Assembly (NCBI GenBank): GCA_036488725.1
Contig: DASXHD010000010.1
Coordinates: 1 to 64,000 of the forward strand
DNA from: DASXHD01 sp036488725
GTDB taxonomy: Bacteria > Myxococcota_A > Polyangia > Polyangiales > Polyangiaceae
Direction: 5' to 3'
Length of the DNA: 64,000 nucleotides
Below are positions 34,668 to 42,226 of the stretch, one piece after another (the first letter of the stretch is position 1; each line of letters starts with the position of its first letter). Both the position numbers and the translations under genes were made by a program. The notes under the pieces were generated by a model that saw only the letters and a program-made list of their open reading frames with translations, was not told the DNA's origin and ran no database searches.

Positions 34668-35730
34668 CTGGCGCGCGGCCGGCGCGGTGCTGGTCTGCGG
34701 ATGCAGTCTCGTCTTTCCGCGCGACAACGTTTTCGACCCGGACTGCGATCCTTCGCACGCTGCGTGTCTCGGAATCGACGCGGGCACCGGCACTGAAGGC
34801 GGAAATCCCTCCGATGCCCACGTCGACGCCGAAGGCGGGACGATCGACGCCGGACCTCAGCCCGTCCTGTTGGCGACATTGACGACCGCGGGAGGCACGG
34901 CGGACGGTTGGCGCTTGGCCGAGGACGCGAATAATCTTTACGTGGCGTCCGCCTTTTCCGGCGGCGCGACGGACGTCAACCAGGTCGCGAAGATCGGCGG
35001 TGCCGTCACCCCGTATGCGAGCGCGTACGCGCGCGATATTGCGGTCAACAGCGCGTCGCTCTTCTGGCCGGCGTTCGACACGTCGCTCGTGAGAGCGACG
35101 AAAGGCGGCGGAACGCCATCCGCGTTCTACAGCACCGACAAGACCGCCGGCATCGCAGCGGACGATGCGAACGTCTACACGGTGGACGTCACGGCGGGTT
35201 CGGTGCTCGCGATCTCGGTCGGCGCGGGTGGCACGACGCCTTTGGCCACGGCCACGGGCGCCAGCCGCGTCGCGGTCGACTCTTCAGCGGTTTATTGGAG
35301 CACCCAGAGTTCCGGTTTGTTCCGCGTGCTCAAGGTCGGCGGAGCCGCAACACCGATCGCGGGCCAAGGGCAAGGCGAGAAGGTGATCGACTTCGCCGTC
35401 GCGGGCTCGGCGATCGTGTCGCTGCAAGAGGATCAGACGTCGTCGTTTTCGCTGCTCTCCACGCCGACAAGCGGCGGTCCACAGACGACCCTTGCGGCGA
35501 TCTCGCCGGGGCCGTCGGGTTCCGAGAGCCGGATCGCCGCGGATACCAACGACACGTTCGTGTGTGAGGGCGGCGTCTACCGACTCCCGGCAGGCGGGGC
35601 CGTGAACGAAATCGAGTCGGCGAACCAGCACGAGTGCCTCGACATCGTAGCGGACCCCGCGAATATCTTTTGGCTTGAGGGCGGCGGCACGGGCGAGCAG
35701 AGCGCCCGCATCTACCGCCTCGCTCGATGA
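34645..35730 (+). CDS. Lipoprotein with propeller-like repeats (island cargo)
   Basis: GTG 34645 gives MTVLASTSWRAAGAVLVCGC with a lipobox VCGC (361 residues); the start overlaps the upstream gene by 23 bp, suggesting translational coupling. A D/G-rich linker leads to a domain with repeated strands of the type ANNLYVAS, SASLFWPA, DANVYTVD, SSAVYWST and PANIFWLE, a beta-propeller like that of the chromosomal lipoprotein at 3926-5152. It may have been captured from a myxobacterial chromosome. With the gene upstream it may form a surface complex that alters the host envelope, which is speculation. Confidence 0.78.
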   Translation: MTVLASTSWRAAGAVLVCGCSLVFPRDNVFDPDCDPSHAACLGIDAGTGTEGGNPSDAHVDAEGGTIDAGPQPVLLATLTTAGGTADGWRLAEDANNLYVASAFSGGATDVNQVAKIGGAVTPYASAYARDIAVNSASLFWPAFDTSLVRATKGGGTPSAFYSTDKTAGIAADDANVYTVDVTAGSVLAISVGAGGTTPLATATGASRVAVDSSAVYWSTQSSGLFRVLKVGGAATPIAGQGQGEKVIDFAVAGSAIVSLQEDQTSSFSLLSTPTSGGPQTTLAAISPGPSGSESRIAADTNDTFVCEGGVYRLPAGGAVNEIESANQHECLDIVADPANIFWLEGGGTGEQSARIYRLAR

Positions 35731-35830
35731 CGCGTGGGCAATCGTCGGCGACGCCGGACGAAGTCGTGTGGGGTCCAACGGCAGCGGGCAACGGGACGCG
35801 TTCACGGCGGGCCGATAGACTTCGAAATGC

Positions 35831-36319
35831 ATGCCGCGCCGATGTTCCGTGTGCGCTCACGTGGATCGCGCGGAAATTGATGACGCCCTGATCTGCGGGC
35901 GTCCTTTTCGCGACATAGCGCGACGGTTTCGCGGAATCTCGAAGGACGCCGCCGCTCGGCACAAGGCCGATCATCTTCCGGTCACTCTGTCGGCCGCGGC
36001 AGCGGCGACCGAGTTGGCCAGCGGCGCCACGCTGATCGAAAAGATCCGCGCGCTCGAAGCGCAAGCACGCACGATCGGCCGTGAGGCGCACGCCCGTGGC
36101 GATCTCCGGATCGCGCTCGGGGCGGTGCGGGAGCTGGCGCGAATCGCCGAGCTGCAAGCCAAGCTCGCCGGCGACATCTCCGACGGGACCGCCGTGACGG
36201 TGGCAATCGGCACCGACTGGGAGTCACTCCGTTCGACGGTTCTGCGAGCGCTCGCGAATTTTCCGGATGCGCGAGTGGCGGTCGCCGCCGCTCTCGGCGC
36301 CGAGGTCGAACATGCGTAG
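35831..36319 (+). CDS. Small-terminase-like DNA-binding protein
   Basis: The 162-residue protein has an N-terminal zinc/HTH segment, RRCSVCAHVDRAEIDDALICGRPFRDIARRFRGISKDAAARHKADHL, a pattern typical of phage terminase small subunits and related HTH_29-type proteins. A central helical region (TLIEKIRALEAQARTIGREAHARG) follows, suited to oligomerisation, and then a C-terminal part. It lies directly upstream of, and overlaps, the terminase ATPase gene, as terS does with terL. In the family the small subunit recognises the packaging site; that role here is inference from position and motif. Confidence 0.65.
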   Translation: MPRRCSVCAHVDRAEIDDALICGRPFRDIARRFRGISKDAAARHKADHLPVTLSAAAAATELASGATLIEKIRALEAQARTIGREAHARGDLRIALGAVRELARIAELQAKLAGDISDGTAVTVAIGTDWESLRSTVLRALANFPDARVAVAAALGAEVEHA

Positions 36320-37082
36320 CGCGCGTGATGATCTCCGGTGGGCGCTCGATCCGGTTCGCTTCGCGATCGAGGCAACCGCATTCACGCCGGACGGATGGCA
36401 AGAGCGCGTCTTGCGCTCGTCGTCGCAACGGCTCCTGCTGAATTGTTCGCGACAGTCCGGCAAGTCGACGATCGCGAGCGTGTTGGCTCTTCATCGGGCG
36501 CTCTACTTCGCACCGAGTCTCATTTTGCTGCTGAGCCCGTCGTTGCGTCAGTCCTCCGAGCTGTTTCGGAAGGTCCTCGATCGTCTCGCCGCGATCCCCG
36601 AAGCGCCGGACCGCACGGAGGACAACCGGCTCTCGCTCGCCTTCGCCAACGGTTCGCGGATCGTTTCGCTTCCGAGCAGCGAGGGCACCGTGCGCGGCTT
36701 CTCGGGAGTTGCGTTGATCGTCGAAGACGAAGCCGGCTGGGTGCCGGACGATCTCCATGCAGCTGTCCGGCCTATGGTCGCCGTGTCGGGCGGTAAGATG
36801 GTCTTGATGTCGACGCCGAATGGTCGACGCGGACATTTTTTTCTCGAATGGTCGGCGCCGGAATCGACGTGGGAAAAGATCCGAATCGCGGCGACCGACG
36901 TGCCGCGCATTCCCGCCCACTTTCTCGCCGAGGAGCGCCGTAGTCTGGGCGACTGGCGATACCGCCAGGAATACTGCGGCGAGTTCGTCGAGTCCGATTC
37001 GCAGCTGTTTCGGCACGAGGACGTGATGGCCGCGCTGAGCCCAGACGTGCAACCGCTGATCGTGAGGTCTGCTCATGGCTGA
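36312..37082 (+). CDS. Terminase large subunit, ATPase half (split gene)
   Basis: The 256-residue protein from ATG 36312 has Walker A CSRQSGKST (45-53) in the sequence LLLNCSRQSGKST, Walker B ALIVEDE (134-140) and the coupling motif VLMSTPNGRRGHF (164-176). These are the ATPase motifs of phage large terminases, the motor that packs DNA into proheads. Full TerL proteins continue with an RNase-H-like nuclease; here the frame ends at 37082, just after DVQPLIVRSAHG, and the nuclease is encoded by the next gene with an 8-bp overlap. The overlap suggests translational coupling and a two-chain motor. Confidence 0.88.
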   Translation: MRSARDDLRWALDPVRFAIEATAFTPDGWQERVLRSSSQRLLLNCSRQSGKSTIASVLALHRALYFAPSLILLLSPSLRQSSELFRKVLDRLAAIPEAPDRTEDNRLSLAFANGSRIVSLPSSEGTVRGFSGVALIVEDEAGWVPDDLHAAVRPMVAVSGGKMVLMSTPNGRRGHFFLEWSAPESTWEKIRIAATDVPRIPAHFLAEERRSLGDWRYRQEYCGEFVESDSQLFRHEDVMAALSPDVQPLIVRSAHG

Positions 37083-37914
37083 TTTTTTCGTCGGTCTCGA
37101 TCTCGGCCAAGCCCGCGACCCGTCCGCGCTCGTCGTCGTTCAACGGGTCGCGTTCTTGCCAGATCCGCCCGTGTCGAATCCCAGACGGCGCGTGGCATTT
37201 CCTCCGAAGCCGCGCCCACCGGAGACGCACTATCACGTCCGGCTCTGCGAACGACTGCGGCTCGGCACGCCGTACGCCGACGTCGTCCGCCGGCTCGTCT
37301 CGGTCGTCGGGTCGATCGATGCGCCTGCCGATGTAGTGGTCGATGCTACGGGTGTCGGTCGCCCGATCGTCGAGCTGATCGAGAGCGCGGGTGTTTATCC
37401 GATCGCCGTGACGATCACGGGGGCGGATTCTGCGGACGAGAGCGGCCGTTCGTGGCGCGTGCCGAAGCGCGATCTAGTTTCCACCTTGGAGGTCCTCTTG
37501 CAGGAACGGCGGCTCAAGATCGGGCGCGACGCCGACGGCACATCGGCGCTGATCGACGAGTTGATCGCGTTTCGTGCGACCGTGAGTCCTTCCGGGCACG
37601 ACACATACGCCGGTGAGGGGTCGGCACACGATGATCTCGTGATCGCGCTTGCACTCTCGTGCTGGCGCGCGCGACAGACCGACCGCGAGCCGCAGCAACC
37701 GATGATCCGCGGGATCAGCGAGTGGACTCCACCTGAGGACGACGACCCATTCGACCACAGCTGGGTGCTCGGGCGTGCCTCGATGCGTCGCCCCATGGAT
37801 CGCTTCATCGGTCCGGGAGTGACGTTCAGGCCAGCTGCGCCGCGACCACCGCCCGTTGACCATGGCTCGTCTGGCGGCGCTCGCTTCCTTCGACGGCCGT
37901 TTCGCAAGATGTAG
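37075..37914 (+). CDS. Terminase large subunit, nuclease half (split gene)
   Basis: The 279-residue protein, ATG 37075, begins DFFVGLDLGQARDPSALVV. It has the RNase-H-like acidic residues of terminase nucleases: Asp9 (VGLDLGQARD), Asp90 (DVVVDATGVG) and the HDD at 185-187 (GSAHDDLVIALAL). In known TerL proteins this domain cuts the DNA to be packaged and needs divalent metal. A Pro/Arg-rich tail follows. Splitting from the ATPase is unusual. No portal gene follows: the next gene is unrelated, at 37926. Confidence 0.85.
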   Translation: MADFFVGLDLGQARDPSALVVVQRVAFLPDPPVSNPRRRVAFPPKPRPPETHYHVRLCERLRLGTPYADVVRRLVSVVGSIDAPADVVVDATGVGRPIVELIESAGVYPIAVTITGADSADESGRSWRVPKRDLVSTLEVLLQERRLKIGRDADGTSALIDELIAFRATVSPSGHDTYAGEGSAHDDLVIALALSCWRARQTDREPQQPMIRGISEWTPPEDDDPFDHSWVLGRASMRRPMDRFIGPGVTFRPAAPRPPPVDHGSSGGARFLRRPFRKM

Positions 37915-37925
37915 CTCGGCCGAGC

Positions 37926-39878
37926 GTGCACGACGGCGACAAAAAATGCGGCGCGTCTATGATGGCTCTCGTGCCGCTCACCGACGTTCAGGCCCGACGA
38001 GCGCTCAACGAGCCGACGGGCGCGCCGGATTTTGTCGCGATGATCCGCATCGCCGGCGGACTCGACCGCCGTGGCCCTTTGCTCACGGGCGGCCTCTCAC
38101 CGCAGGTCCTCGCTGACGTGCTCCACGCGGAATTGCGCCCGACTTGGCGGCGTTCGACGGATCATACGGAGCCCGCGAGATACCCGTTCCAGCCGTACAA
38201 CGTTGACCCGGCCGAGCTGAAGTCGCCCGCGTCGCGCGTCGGAGTGGCGATCGCCGACGCCGACCAGGCGCCGTTGCGAACCTTCGCGCAGAGTGCGGCT
38301 CCGCCTCTGGTGCGCGCCCGGTGTTTCGACATGCTGTGGGAGCGCTTTCGTATCCCGGGCGACGCCGCATCGGCGATCGAGGACTATCTGAGCTACGCGA
38401 GCGGCGCTCCGGCGGAGTCCTGGGTGGAAGGTGAGCGCTGCATCGGGCGCGCCGCCGTCCTCATCAGCTTGCGGAACGACACCGCCCGCGTCGCCTCACT
38501 CCTCGATGCCTTCGACCAGCTCGCGACGACCGTAGTGTCCAGTCGGTATTACTTCGCATTCGCGCCGCTCGCAGACGCACTTGTCACGACGGTGTTGCGT
38601 TCGCGCGTTCGGGATGCTGTTCCTGTCGATCTCTGCGACCGCTGGGCGACAACTTTGGAATGGGTCGCTGAGGACTTCTTCGGCCGGGACGCGTGGTACG
38701 GCCGCACATGCTACGCGGCGCTCGCGGAGATGTTCGTCGTGCTGGGCCGACCGAGCGAGGCATTGCGCGTACGTCGGCGGCTCGTCGAGCATTTGCTCGC
38801 ATGCACGGCCACTGCCAGCGCTCTGATTGGCTCGTCGCACGCCAGTGCGGCACTCGACGCGGCGCTGACGTTCGGTTTCGCGGATCTGGTCGAGCAAGCG
38901 AAGACGAAGCTCCACGATCGCGTCGTGGCGAGCCGTGCGGAGATGAAGACGTTCTCGATGCCCTTGGAGCTGCCCGCGGAGATCGTTGCGGAGATCGAGA
39001 ACATCGTGGACAGCGCCCCGTCCGCGGCGTCCGCAATACGCACGCTCGGCGGCCTCGTCGGCTTGTGTGACGTCCCAGTAGATGCGGCCAATAAGGCGGC
39101 AACCGAGCAACTTCAGCAGTCGGTGCTGTCGGCGCTCATACCAACGGCGCATCACCGCGACGGAAAGATCGTCTTCAAGGGAACAGATCCGGCATCGAAA
39201 CTCAGGGAGGCGGTCGCGCGAAATTACGGAGCGCATCTCGTTCTGGTCGAGCATCTGCTCGTGCACACGCTGACGAGGCTCGCCGGGCGCATGCGGCCGG
39301 AGACGATGGCCGTCGCCGTCGGCGATTGGGCTTGGTTTTCGAGCAAACGGGGCCCCTGGCTGCACCGTGCATCGGAGCGATTCCACGCAGGGGACTTCAT
39401 GTCGTGCGGCTTGATCCTCGCGACGCAGTACGAGGCTATCGTGCGCGACCTAATGCGCGCCGCAGGAATGTCCGCACTCAAGACGGACGCGGCCGGCATC
39501 CTGATGGACGCGAGCCTCGGCAGCTTGCTGCAAGAGCAGGCGCTTCGAGATGTTCTGGGAGAGGATCACCTCCGCTTCGTGGAGTACGTGCTCTCCGATT
39601 CCGAAGTAGGCGCAAATCTGCGAAACGAAGTCGCACACGGGAACCTCGCGCCCTGGGAACTTACGGCGGGCCGCGTGTGCCTCCTGTGGCTGTTCATTAT
39701 CCGACTGACTTTTTTCGGCCCGATGACGACGCTCACGACGAGCAAGCCCGGCGGTCAGCCGGCGGAGGGCGAGGCGGCGGCCGCGACCGATGAATCAGCC
39801 ACCACCGCACCAACAAGCGGAGGCTCGACAGCCGTGGAAACAGCCGGGGGAATGCCGACGCGAGGCGAGACGTGGTGA
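37926..39878 (+). CDS. Large helical protein with C-terminal DUF4209/HEPN-like motif, candidate defence gene
   Basis: The 650-residue protein is mainly helical, with repeats of leucine-rich helices that suggest a solenoid. Near the C-terminus (566-572) it has LRNEVAHG, which fits the RNxxxHG motif of DUF4209 and the Rx4H motif of HEPN ribonucleases. The preceding QYEAIVRDLMRAAG helix also fits. The last 50 residues are low-complexity. HEPN proteins often act as RNases in phage defence. GTG 37926 is used; ATG 37959 or 37962 are alternatives with no clearly better ribosome site. It lies 11 bp after the terminase nuclease gene, in the usual cargo position of satellites. Confidence 0.65.
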   Translation: MHDGDKKCGASMMALVPLTDVQARRALNEPTGAPDFVAMIRIAGGLDRRGPLLTGGLSPQVLADVLHAELRPTWRRSTDHTEPARYPFQPYNVDPAELKSPASRVGVAIADADQAPLRTFAQSAAPPLVRARCFDMLWERFRIPGDAASAIEDYLSYASGAPAESWVEGERCIGRAAVLISLRNDTARVASLLDAFDQLATTVVSSRYYFAFAPLADALVTTVLRSRVRDAVPVDLCDRWATTLEWVAEDFFGRDAWYGRTCYAALAEMFVVLGRPSEALRVRRRLVEHLLACTATASALIGSSHASAALDAALTFGFADLVEQAKTKLHDRVVASRAEMKTFSMPLELPAEIVAEIENIVDSAPSAASAIRTLGGLVGLCDVPVDAANKAATEQLQQSVLSALIPTAHHRDGKIVFKGTDPASKLREAVARNYGAHLVLVEHLLVHTLTRLAGRMRPETMAVAVGDWAWFSSKRGPWLHRASERFHAGDFMSCGLILATQYEAIVRDLMRAAGMSALKTDAAGILMDASLGSLLQEQALRDVLGEDHLRFVEYVLSDSEVGANLRNEVAHGNLAPWELTAGRVCLLWLFIIRLTFFGPMTTLTTSKPGGQPAEGEAAAATDESATTAPTSGGSTAVETAGGMPTRGETW

Positions 39879-39906
39879 CGACACCCGCGGACGGCCCCTC
39901 GCGACC

Positions 39907-40185
39907 TCAGCGAAAAAAATCGGCTCGGTGATTTGCCAGCCAGCTCGCCGCGAGTCCGTACACGCGCGACGCGCCTTCCGCTGCGACCGGAAGCACAACG
40001 ATCCCCGCGGTGCGCGCCATCACCGTGAGTTCGTCCAACATGTCGCGCGGCGTGTGGTTGCTCGCGACGAGCCAAACGCCACCAGCAACGCGCTTGAAGG
40101 AGCGGGTGCTAGCAGCAAGCACAGCTTCGATCGCGCGGCGGATGCTTTCCGTCTCTCGGGCCTCCAAGACGACCACGTGGATCAT
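39907..40185 (-). CDS. Small protein with predicted ferredoxin-like fold, partner of the upstream RHH-like gene
   Basis: The 92-residue protein from ATG 40185 begins MIHVVVLEARETESIRRAIEAVLA. The pattern strand, helix, strand (GGVWLVAS), helix (DMLDELTVMAR), strand (GIVVLPVAA) fits a ferredoxin-like fold as in VapD or Cas2-type small nucleases, but no catalytic residues can be identified. It follows the RHH-like gene by 25 bp on the minus strand. The two could be a toxin-antitoxin-like pair, which is inference. Confidence 0.55.
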   Translation of the reverse strand: MIHVVVLEARETESIRRAIEAVLAASTRSFKRVAGGVWLVASNHTPRDMLDELTVMARTAGIVVLPVAAEGASRVYGLAASWLANHRADFFR

Positions 40186-40210
40186 CGGCTCGCGCTCCTC
40201 GGACCAGAAC

Positions 40211-40444
40211 TCATTTGCGCTTGATGCCGTACTTGGGTTCGAGTGCGTCGAGCCCATGGCTGATCACCGCTTCAAGCACCGTCGTGCGCGGCACGTTCGC
40301 GCCGAGCGCGGCGCTCATGCCGGCTTCCAGGCGCGCGAGGCGTGCTTTCTGTTCGCCGTTCGACAGCCGCACTACATCCGGCCATCCCGGTGCGTCCTTC
40401 TTGGTTCCCATGGCTTCGACTCTAGCAGTTTTCGTGCCGTTCAT
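40211..40444 (-). CDS. Ribbon-helix-helix-like small DNA-binding protein
   Basis: The 77-residue protein (ATG 40444; ATG 40411 is also possible) has a basic start and then VVRLSNGEQKARLARLEAGMSAALGANVPRTTVLEAVISHGLDALEPKYG. The strand-helix-helix order ending VLEAVISHGLDALE is typical of RHH regulators and antitoxins. It is divergent from the serine recombinase gene across 60 bp that hold an inverted repeat (40470-40495), a likely operator for this protein. Confidence 0.6.
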   Translation of the reverse strand: MNGTKTARVEAMGTKKDAPGWPDVVRLSNGEQKARLARLEAGMSAALGANVPRTTVLEAVISHGLDALEPKYGIKRK

Positions 40445-40469
40445 CACATTGTCCTCACTTGGTTGCTCT

Positions 40470-40495
40470 TGTAACATGACGCTCGGTGTGTTACA
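40470..40495. promoter_or_regulatory. Operator-like inverted repeat between RHH-like gene and serine recombinase
   Basis: TGTAACA (40470-40476) and TGTTACA (40489-40495) are perfect inverted 7-bp arms with a 12-bp spacer. The site lies between two divergent genes, 26 bp from one start and 10 bp from the other, so one bound regulator could control both. Confidence 0.5.
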
Positions 40496-40504
40496 GATCT
40501 CGTC

Positions 40505-41197
40505 ATGGGCAAGCGCGTCAAACCCGGTGACTCTCGCATCGCCGTGGCCTACGTCCGAGTGTCGACGTCCGAGCAACGGAACGGTCCGGAGGCACAACGC
40601 GCGGCGATCGAAGCGTGGGCAGCCCGCGAAGGCGTGGACGTCGCCGCGTGGTGCACGGATCAGGGTCTGTCCGGCGGTAAGGCCGTGGAGGCGCGGCCGG
40701 GGCTTCTGAGCGCCATTGCGGCGCTCAGCGAGCATGGAGCCGGCATTCTCATCGTCGCCAAGCGAGATCGCGTGGCGCGTGACGTCGTGATCGCCGCGAC
40801 GGTCGAACGTGTCGCCGCAGACAAGGGCGCAATCGTCGTGAGCGCTGCCGGCGAGGGCAACGGGACGGATCCAGCGAGCCAGTTCATGCGCACCGTGATC
40901 GACGGTGCGGCGGCCTACGAGCGCGCCTTGATCCGCGCCCGGACGAAGGCTGCACTTGCGGCGAAGGCTTCGCGCGGCGAGCGCGTCGGCGCTGTGCCTT
41001 ACGGCTTCCGCGTCGCCGCCGATGGCGTACGGCTCGAGTCCGTCATCGCCGAGCAAGCCACCATCGCAACGGCTCGCGCGCTAAGGGCGGATCGGTCGCT
41101 TCGCGAGGTCGCAGCCGCCCTAACGAGGCGCGGGCTCTTCTCACGGTCGGGACGTCCGTTTGCGGCGTCGCAGGTCCAACGCATGCTGTCGCCCTGA
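40505..41197 (+). CDS. Serine recombinase (resolvase family)
   Basis: The 230-residue protein has an N-terminal resolvase domain: IAVAYVRVSTSEQ with catalytic Ser20, then ILIVAKRDRVARD (the Arg-rich D-R-x-x-R motif), and ERALIRARTKAALAAKASRGERVG at the dimer helix. It ends with a short recombinase-type segment (YGFRVAADG, LREVAAALTRRGLFSRSGRPF, QVQRMLS). It is smaller than large serine integrases and larger than plain resolvases. It may invert or resolve DNA within the island, or be a second integrase. The start is ATG 40505. Confidence 0.9.
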   Translation: MGKRVKPGDSRIAVAYVRVSTSEQRNGPEAQRAAIEAWAAREGVDVAAWCTDQGLSGGKAVEARPGLLSAIAALSEHGAGILIVAKRDRVARDVVIAATVERVAADKGAIVVSAAGEGNGTDPASQFMRTVIDGAAAYERALIRARTKAALAAKASRGERVGAVPYGFRVAADGVRLESVIAEQATIATARALRADRSLREVAAALTRRGLFSRSGRPFAASQVQRMLSP

Positions 41198-41199
41198 CA

Positions 41200-41215
41200 T
41201 TGCAACCGGTTGCAA
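41200..41215. promoter_or_regulatory. 16-bp palindrome, copy 2 of the island motif
   Basis: TTGCAACCGGTTGCAA is identical to the core of the palindrome at 32910-32929. It starts two bases after the serine recombinase stop and ends 27 bases before the AbiTii start, an operator-like place for controlling the defence genes. Confidence 0.6.
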
Positions 41216-41242
41216 CCTCGGCGCTTGCGCTACGATGTGCCC

Positions 41243-42175
41243 ATGTCGCTGCTGTCTGATATCGAGGCTGCTGCGGTCGACTCGAACGTGCCGATCGCCG
41301 ACCTCCTCCGGAAGTGCAAGGTGCTAGCAAACAGGCTTCAGCACGCGAAGTTTGCCGAGTGGGTACATTGGGAGTTGAACGGCTATCCGGCCACTGAAGT
41401 CGAGCTGCCGCGATACCGAATCCTTGGCGTAGCGTCCGTCGGCCACTTCGTTGGCGCGTTCGGGCGTGAGATCGTGAACGCACCCATTCCGATGCTCCGG
41501 TTCCCCGAGCAGGTGCGAAACATGGTCGCGCGGCTGCAAGTGCGCGAAGCGATCAGCGAGGTCGAAGCGCTCGGTAGGTCAAAGGACCTCCTGACGCGGA
41601 AGTGGCCGGCTGACCTCGTAAACTTCGTCGCGAGTAATTTCCCGCTCTATGAGGACATGACGCTGGCCGATGCGAAGAGCCCCGTCTCTCCGTCCGCCTT
41701 CCACGCCATTGCCGATATCGTTCGGACGCGCGTGCTCGACTTCGTCTTGGCGATCGAACGTGAGAACCCGAGCGCCGGTGAGCCAGCGACGACCAAGGAC
41801 GCTCTCCCTCCCGTCAAAGCCCAGACGGTAACGAACATCTTCAACAGCACCATCATCGGCGGTAATTCGAACATTGGCACGACCGGCAACGCGACAATCG
41901 ATAACAGTGACCCAAGCACCGCAATCACGCTCGAACACGCCAAGCTTACTCAGTTGGAAAGCCTCGTCACCAAGGCTCGTGACGAGGCGGCGGCGCTGGG
42001 CGACGCAGAGACTGTCGCGACAATTGAGCGCATCAGCGCGGCCGCAAAGGAGAAGAAGTTCACGGCGGCAAACGTGAAGGCGTGGGCATCGACGCTTCAG
42101 ACGGTTGCCACCACCGCAACTGTGGTTGCCCCAAACGTCTACGCGCTCGCGCACTGGCTCGCGCATGTCTTGTAG
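41243..42175 (+). CDS. AbiTii-domain protein, candidate abortive-infection gene
   Basis: The 310-residue protein from ATG 41243 begins MSLLSDIEAAAVDSNVPIADLLRKCKVLANRL, then WVHWELNGYPATEVELPRYRIL. This block (LLRKCKVLA, ELNGY, LPxYR) is the signature of the AbiTii domain. A central part leads to a linker NIFNSTIIGGNSNIGTTGNATI and a C-terminal helical coiled-coil region (LESLVTKARDEAAALGDAETVATIERI), ending in a hydrophobic helix that may touch the membrane. The domain is linked to abortive infection. It is followed at once by the gene at 42227. The 16-bp palindrome upstream may control it. Confidence 0.8.
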   Translation: MSLLSDIEAAAVDSNVPIADLLRKCKVLANRLQHAKFAEWVHWELNGYPATEVELPRYRILGVASVGHFVGAFGREIVNAPIPMLRFPEQVRNMVARLQVREAISEVEALGRSKDLLTRKWPADLVNFVASNFPLYEDMTLADAKSPVSPSAFHAIADIVRTRVLDFVLAIERENPSAGEPATTKDALPPVKAQTVTNIFNSTIIGGNSNIGTTGNATIDNSDPSTAITLEHAKLTQLESLVTKARDEAAALGDAETVATIERISAAAKEKKFTAANVKAWASTLQTVATTATVVAPNVYALAHWLAHVL

Positions 42176-42226
42176 ATGTTGCGACGAATACCAGACGCTT
42201 GCACTCTTGTTCCTGATGAGGTTGAC

